Assembly (NCBI GenBank): GCA_021798235.1
Contig: JAJZMO010000104.1
Location: 1 to 10,220, forward strand
DNA: 10,220 bases
Direction of reading: 5' to 3'
From: Acidobacteriota bacterium
Lineage (GTDB): Bacteria > Acidobacteriota > Terriglobia > Terriglobales > Acidobacteriaceae
Made by a program: the position numbers and the translations under genes. The notes beneath the pieces are model-generated. The model was not told where the DNA came from. It saw only the letters and a program-made list of their open reading frames with translations, and made no database searches. Below, piece by piece: positions 7,701 through 10,220 of the stretch (positions within the stretch are counted from its first letter, which is position 1; each line of letters begins with the position of its first letter).

Positions 7701-9377
7701 CCGGTTCCTTTTTTTGATCCGGATCTGGTGCAGGCGCAGCAGGTTCCCATCGTTTTTTCTGTGGCTCCATCGAGTAGAGCACTGCAAGCCGCAGGCGTCT
7801 TTGCCTCGTGGATTGGGGTTTTGGCGGATACGCGTGCCGTGCAATTTCCTGTTTCCATTGGGAACATTCCCGCAGGCAATGCCGTGGTTTTTTCCGAGTC
7901 GGCCAATTCTGCACGTGCGCTGGGCATTGCCGATGTCACCGGCCCGACTGCGGCCATTCGCGTCAATCCGAATGATCCGTATGGAAAAATACTCATTCTT
8001 GCCGGCGTCAATGCGGACCAAGTTTTGCAAGCCGCGCAGGCCGTTGCGCTCAATCCGTATGTGATGCACGGCGACACAGTGCAACTTGCCGTGCAATTGC
8101 CTGCACAGCGCCAGCCGGATGACGCGCCACGTTGGTTGCCGCTCGGGCGCAAGACGCTCGTGCAAGACCTGGCCACGGGCAGTTTGCAAACGGATGGCTA
8201 TGCACCCATGCAACTTTACTTGCGTCTGCCGCCCGACATGAATGCCAATGGAAAAATGGATGTGCCGTTTTTCCTGCGCTATCGCTACAATCCCATGCCA
8301 TTGGCTACGGATTCGAGCATCAACATTTTGCTCAACGATAGTTATATCGGCTCGGTGCCGCTGCCACAAGGAAATCGTCCGCTGCGGGAGATGGCGGCAA
8401 ACGTTGCTTTGCCGTTCAGTGATTTGCATGCGTTTCAAAATACGCTCAGTGTTGTTTTTTACTTTCAGCTGCACAAGACTCCTGATGCCGGAATGCCCAT
8501 CAATCAACAGGGTGCGTTACTGCCAGATTCCAGCATTGACCTGCGCGGCATGAGCCATTGGGCCGCATTGCCGAATCTGGCTTTATTTGCAGACGCTGGT
8601 TTTCCCTTTACGCGGCGCGCAGACTTGAGCACGACCACAGTGATCCTTCCCAGCAGTCCAACCACAAATGAGCTGGCACAATATCTCTATCTCCTGGGAC
8701 GGTTTGGCAGTTCCACGGGCTATCCAGCGCTCCGCATCACCGTGGCAACATCTGCGGTGTTGGGCGCGCAGTCGGGCGGGAACTATCTCGTTCTGGGAAC
8801 TGTGCAAGATCAGCCTGCGTTGCGGCAACTGTCTGCATGGCTGCCTGTGCAGGTGCGACAGGATGGGCTGTTGATTCGCAATGCCGACGGACTCTTCGCT
8901 CCTGTCCGCCGTGTGTGGTGGAAGTTGCAGGGGTGGCAACAGCCGGAGAGTGGCGCGGATGTAATCGCTGGCGGATTGCCGGATGCGATCTTGGAAGCTA
9001 TTGAGTCCCCCTACCATCCAGGGCGCTCCATTGTGGTTGCTGTTGCGAGCAAAGATTCTCTCCTTGCCAACTTTGCAGGAGTCTTCGCCTCGGCAGCAGC
9101 TGAGGGTGCAATCGAGAAATCCGTCAGCGTGCTGCGCAGCGGAACCTTTTCGTCAGTACGGCTTGGGGACAACACCTATTTTCTCGGTCACCTTTCTCTG
9201 CGTCGCCGCGTTAGCTTGTGGAGCGAGCAATATCCGTACGCTATTGTGCTGATCATTTTGTCCTGCTGTTTGATGCTGTCGATTTGGATGCTCTTCAATC
9301 TGCGCGCACGTGCAGCGCGACGTGTGCAGTTGCGCTTGATAAAGCGGACGACCCCAACGGGAAGGCAGTCCGCATGA
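4701..9377 (+). CDS. bcsAB: Fused cellulose synthase BcsA-BcsB (catalytic plus periplasmic subunit)
   Basis: This inner-membrane enzyme polymerises UDP-glucose into cellulose and passes the chain to the periplasm. It is 1558 residues from this start, close to the fused AcsAB of Komagataeibacter. Residues 20-39 resemble BcsR. Membrane segments lie near 79-101, 106-122, 127-147 and 165-194. The GT2 domain has DVDVLIPSYNEP (from 212), LDDS (D250, D251; usually LDDG), DCDH (298-301), FFCGS (368-372), TED (393-395) and QRIRW (431-435). More membrane segments fall between 460 and 628, with the gating-loop motif FQVTDK at 555-560. PilZ follows (about 631-735) with cyclic-di-GMP ligands R634-x3-R638 and N661-x-S663-x2-G666. 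A signal-peptide-like segment (787-808, ending AQA) leads to a Ser/Ala linker, BcsB (about 860-1510) and a C-terminal anchor (1511-1537). The start at 4701 is picked for GAGGG five bases upstream; 4677 (no ribosome site) and 4728 (GGAG, six bases) are alternatives. An in-frame TGA precedes 4677. Confidence 0.95.
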   Translation: MRPPESEPAMTCSARKNPADVEALFAYMGAQGFPYHDFSSSCRACSPELKAQPASPPAEDFAHSAGPEAPQSEGSNLRFWISAVAMLPPFVVLLALAGLPLAARPQVLLTAMLFVLAMVLNKCSRAHWMTLLLICLSVFVTLRYAIWRTESLYTFFSNPSSRWNALDLLFIFALFGAELYAFLVMALGYLQMLWPLRRKPVPMPDCIAEWPDVDVLIPSYNEPLEVVRYTALAAANIDWPAEKLHIYILDDSRREEFRIFAEEAGIGYITRPDNQHAKAGNINHALQQIVSPFVAIFDCDHAPTRSFLQATMGWFFQDAQLGLMQTPHHFYSPDPFERNLQKFRTMPNEGELFYGIIQDCNDFWDATFFCGSCAVLRRSALDAVGGIATETITEDAHTSLRMQMAGWNTAYMNVPQAAGLASERLSGHVKQRIRWARGMIQVLRTDNPLFAPGLHVSQRLCYFNAMLYFLYALPRLVFLTGPLIYLLLGHVNIPGTWSLILAYALPHLALSVLTNSRIQGERRHSFWNEVYETVLAPYILLPTLLALVNPKFGKFQVTDKGGVVEEAYFDARIAQPFLVLFLLNALGLGMGVVHLFHPGEANPGTVLMNSLWTLFNMMILGVSMAVAYESQQRRHNVRIEMERPLRIENGRGGSGAGKTVNISGGGAAIHLEEPVALLRGDKVSVILKTPLGEASLPARVLLLRGKNLRVQFDHLSIAEQEQLTQAMFSRADTWLDWSKNRGADHPLHSLMQLVWLSLQGVALTLRGLLQTRDTFAAGPPKHRPASAAVQGLFFLFVLLGLSASKAQAKGIPDPAASSSGMNVSGSLATSAGSSDAVAPAPASVVPTSNATAASQFQEQFTLRDLGVRDAVVLRGVESSTRFFFTLPQTDVATAATLQLRCRFSPSLLPALSHISIFLNGSLFAVAPMPLPGQDPAFVQTLNIPAELLAHTNVLSFEFIGHYAPSGEDPSNTALWLRLDPATSVQIVGNRMSLANDLRLLPVPFFDPDLVQAQQVPIVFSVAPSSRALQAAGVFASWIGVLADTRAVQFPVSIGNIPAGNAVVFSESANSARALGIADVTGPTAAIRVNPNDPYGKILILAGVNADQVLQAAQAVALNPYVMHGDTVQLAVQLPAQRQPDDAPRWLPLGRKTLVQDLATGSLQTDGYAPMQLYLRLPPDMNANGKMDVPFFLRYRYNPMPLATDSSINILLNDSYIGSVPLPQGNRPLREMAANVALPFSDLHAFQNTLSVVFYFQLHKTPDAGMPINQQGALLPDSSIDLRGMSHWAALPNLALFADAGFPFTRRADLSTTTVILPSSPTTNELAQYLYLLGRFGSSTGYPALRITVATSAVLGAQSGGNYLVLGTVQDQPALRQLSAWLPVQVRQDGLLIRNADGLFAPVRRVWWKLQGWQQPESGADVIAGGLPDAILEAIESPYHPGRSIVVAVASKDSLLANFAGVFASAAAEGAIEKSVSVLRSGTFSSVRLGDNTYFLGHLSLRRRVSLWSEQYPYAIVLIILSCCLMLSIWMLFNLRARAARRVQLRLIKRTTPTGRQSA
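7059..7124 (+). other. Internal signal-peptide-like segment at the BcsA/BcsB junction
   Basis: Codons 787-808 of the fusion encode a hydrophobic core (GLFFLFVLLGL) followed by SASKAQA and then KG. The core comes after a basic, Pro-rich stretch (PPKHRP). This is the layout of a Sec signal peptide with an A-x-A signal-peptidase site after A808. In the fusion it must at least act as the membrane segment that carries BcsB to the periplasm. Whether it is cleaved cannot be seen from sequence. Confidence 0.6.
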
Positions 9378-10220
9378 GCGCCGTTGCATTCGATCGCGCG
9401 CACCTTGCCAGCAGATTGCTGCTACTGGCAGTCTTGTGTGCAATCACAACGCAGAATTTTCATGCGCAAACTTCGACACAGCCGCAGCCCACTGCATCCA
9501 CGCTGCAAGTGCTACTGGATCGCGCACATTCTTTGGCCGCGCGCAATGAAAATGCAACTGCGATCCAACTTTGGCAACAGGTACTGTTGGCCGATCCCAA
9601 GAATCAGGAGGCACTCGAAGGCTTGGCGCTGGCATGGCGACGGCAGGGAAATCGGCAGGAATCAGAAAAATATCTACTAGTACTTTTACATCAATATCCA
9701 GCGGATTCACGCATTGCTGAGATTGAGGCCACGCCAGTACAGACCGCTGCGGATTCGCTGTTGCGTCAGGCTGGCACCTTGGCTGCAAACGGCCATGCTG
9801 CACAGGCAATGACTATTTATCGCGGCCTCTATGGAGAGACTCCACCCGATGGAGACATCGCTCTGGCATATTACGAAACGGAGGCATCGCTGCCCGCGCA
9901 ACGACAAGCTGCCATTTCTGGATTGCGCGCTCTGGTGGCGAAATACCCTGGCGACGCGAACAATGTCATCGCGCTGGGAAAAATTTTGATTCAAGATCCA
10001 ACGACTCGCGTGGAGGGAATTGGACTGCTGCAACCCTATGCAGCTGACAGTACGGATGCCGGGCGCGCGCTGCATCAAGCCTTACTCTGGTCGGCGCAAG
10101 ACCCAGCCATGGCTCCATTTTTGCGGAAGTACTTGCAGCAAAATCCTGACGCAAACCTACAGCAAGAGATTATCCATGTGCAGACACAGGCGGGCATCCC
10201 GCCAGATTTTACCCCCGTTG
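9374..10220 (+). CDS. bcsC: BcsC, cellulose export TPR/outer-membrane protein (3' end outside window)
   Basis: BcsC spans the periplasm with TPR repeats and ends in an outer-membrane beta-barrel through which cellulose leaves. Only the first 282 codons are here. A signal peptide is clear: basic R8/R14, core LLLLAVLCAI (15-24) and probable cleavage after HA at residues 30-31. TPR-like helices follow at about 43-110 (QVLLDRAHSLAARNENATAIQLWQQVLLADP, in part a classic A-x4-A-x2-Y/W repeat), 125-155 and 165-200. The stretch ALAYYETEASLPAQRQAAISG is typical of BcsC N-termini as I know them. The ATG overlaps the bcsAB stop as ATGA, and GGGAAGG (9359-9365) lies eight bases upstream inside bcsAB, so translation is probably coupled. 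No bcsZ endoglucanase gene sits between bcsAB and bcsC. The barrel domain lies beyond the right edge, so the identification rests on context plus the TPR region. Confidence 0.88.
   Translation, partial: MSAVAFDRAHLASRLLLLAVLCAITTQNFHAQTSTQPQPTASTLQVLLDRAHSLAARNENATAIQLWQQVLLADPKNQEALEGLALAWRRQGNRQESEKYLLVLLHQYPADSRIAEIEATPVQTAADSLLRQAGTLAANGHAAQAMTIYRGLYGETPPDGDIALAYYETEASLPAQRQAAISGLRALVAKYPGDANNVIALGKILIQDPTTRVEGIGLLQPYAADSTDAGRALHQALLWSAQDPAMAPFLRKYLQQNPDANLQQEIIHVQTQAGIPPDFTPV

Noticed and set aside
7677..8507. Minus-strand open frame of 276 codons inside bcsAB
   Set aside because: It is antisense to the BcsB part and has no recognisable domain. Several other minus-strand frames under bcsAB were dropped for the same reason.
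1..10220. CRISPR array, insertion sequence, phage or toxin-antitoxin system
   Set aside because: No spaced direct repeats, transposase-like frame, terminal inverted repeats or small paired toxin/antitoxin genes were found on reading both strands.

Overview
This is a bacterial chromosomal window, moderately GC-rich by eye. Gene content and protein style best fit an Acidobacteriota member of the Terriglobia/Acidobacteriaceae type. The clues are an OmpA-family lipoprotein beginning C-A-S-K-N-Y-V-R after its lipobox, a DUF4254 protein, and a fused cellulose synthase. This taxonomic call is an inference from protein resemblance; no rRNA or other phylogenetic marker is present.

Layout. Positions 1-1475 (minus) hold most of uvrC, the nucleotide-excision-repair endonuclease, cut by the left edge. 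A 322-base divergent intergenic region (1476-1797) separates it from a Pal/OmpA-like peptidoglycan-binding lipoprotein (1798-2598, plus). A convergent DUF4254 gene (2644-3246, minus) follows, and a hairpin lies across the convergent ends. Only 84 bases separate the DUF4254 gene from the divergently read galT (3331-4371, plus). A terminator-like hairpin then lies between galT and a convergent tRNA-Lys(UUU) gene (4409-4484, minus, CCA encoded). No phage, insertion-sequence or CRISPR structure is seen.

The right half is the start of a bacterial cellulose synthesis operon. A single frame (about 4701-9377) encodes a fused BcsA-BcsB protein. In order it has a cytoplasmic N-terminus with a BcsR-like short motif, four membrane segments, the GT2 catalytic domain, further membrane segments, a PilZ cyclic-di-GMP switch, an internal signal-peptide-like segment, periplasmic BcsB and a C-terminal membrane anchor. 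Its stop overlaps the start of bcsC (9374 to beyond 10220), whose product begins with a signal peptide and TPR-like helices. Together they would form the inner-membrane synthase and periplasmic/outer-membrane export path for cellulose, gated by cyclic-di-GMP.

The most interesting points are in the bcs operon: the BcsR-like motif fused to the N-terminus of the synthase, a possible internal signal-peptidase site that would split the fusion, and a near-ideal ribosome binding site that leads into a frame other than that of bcsAB.
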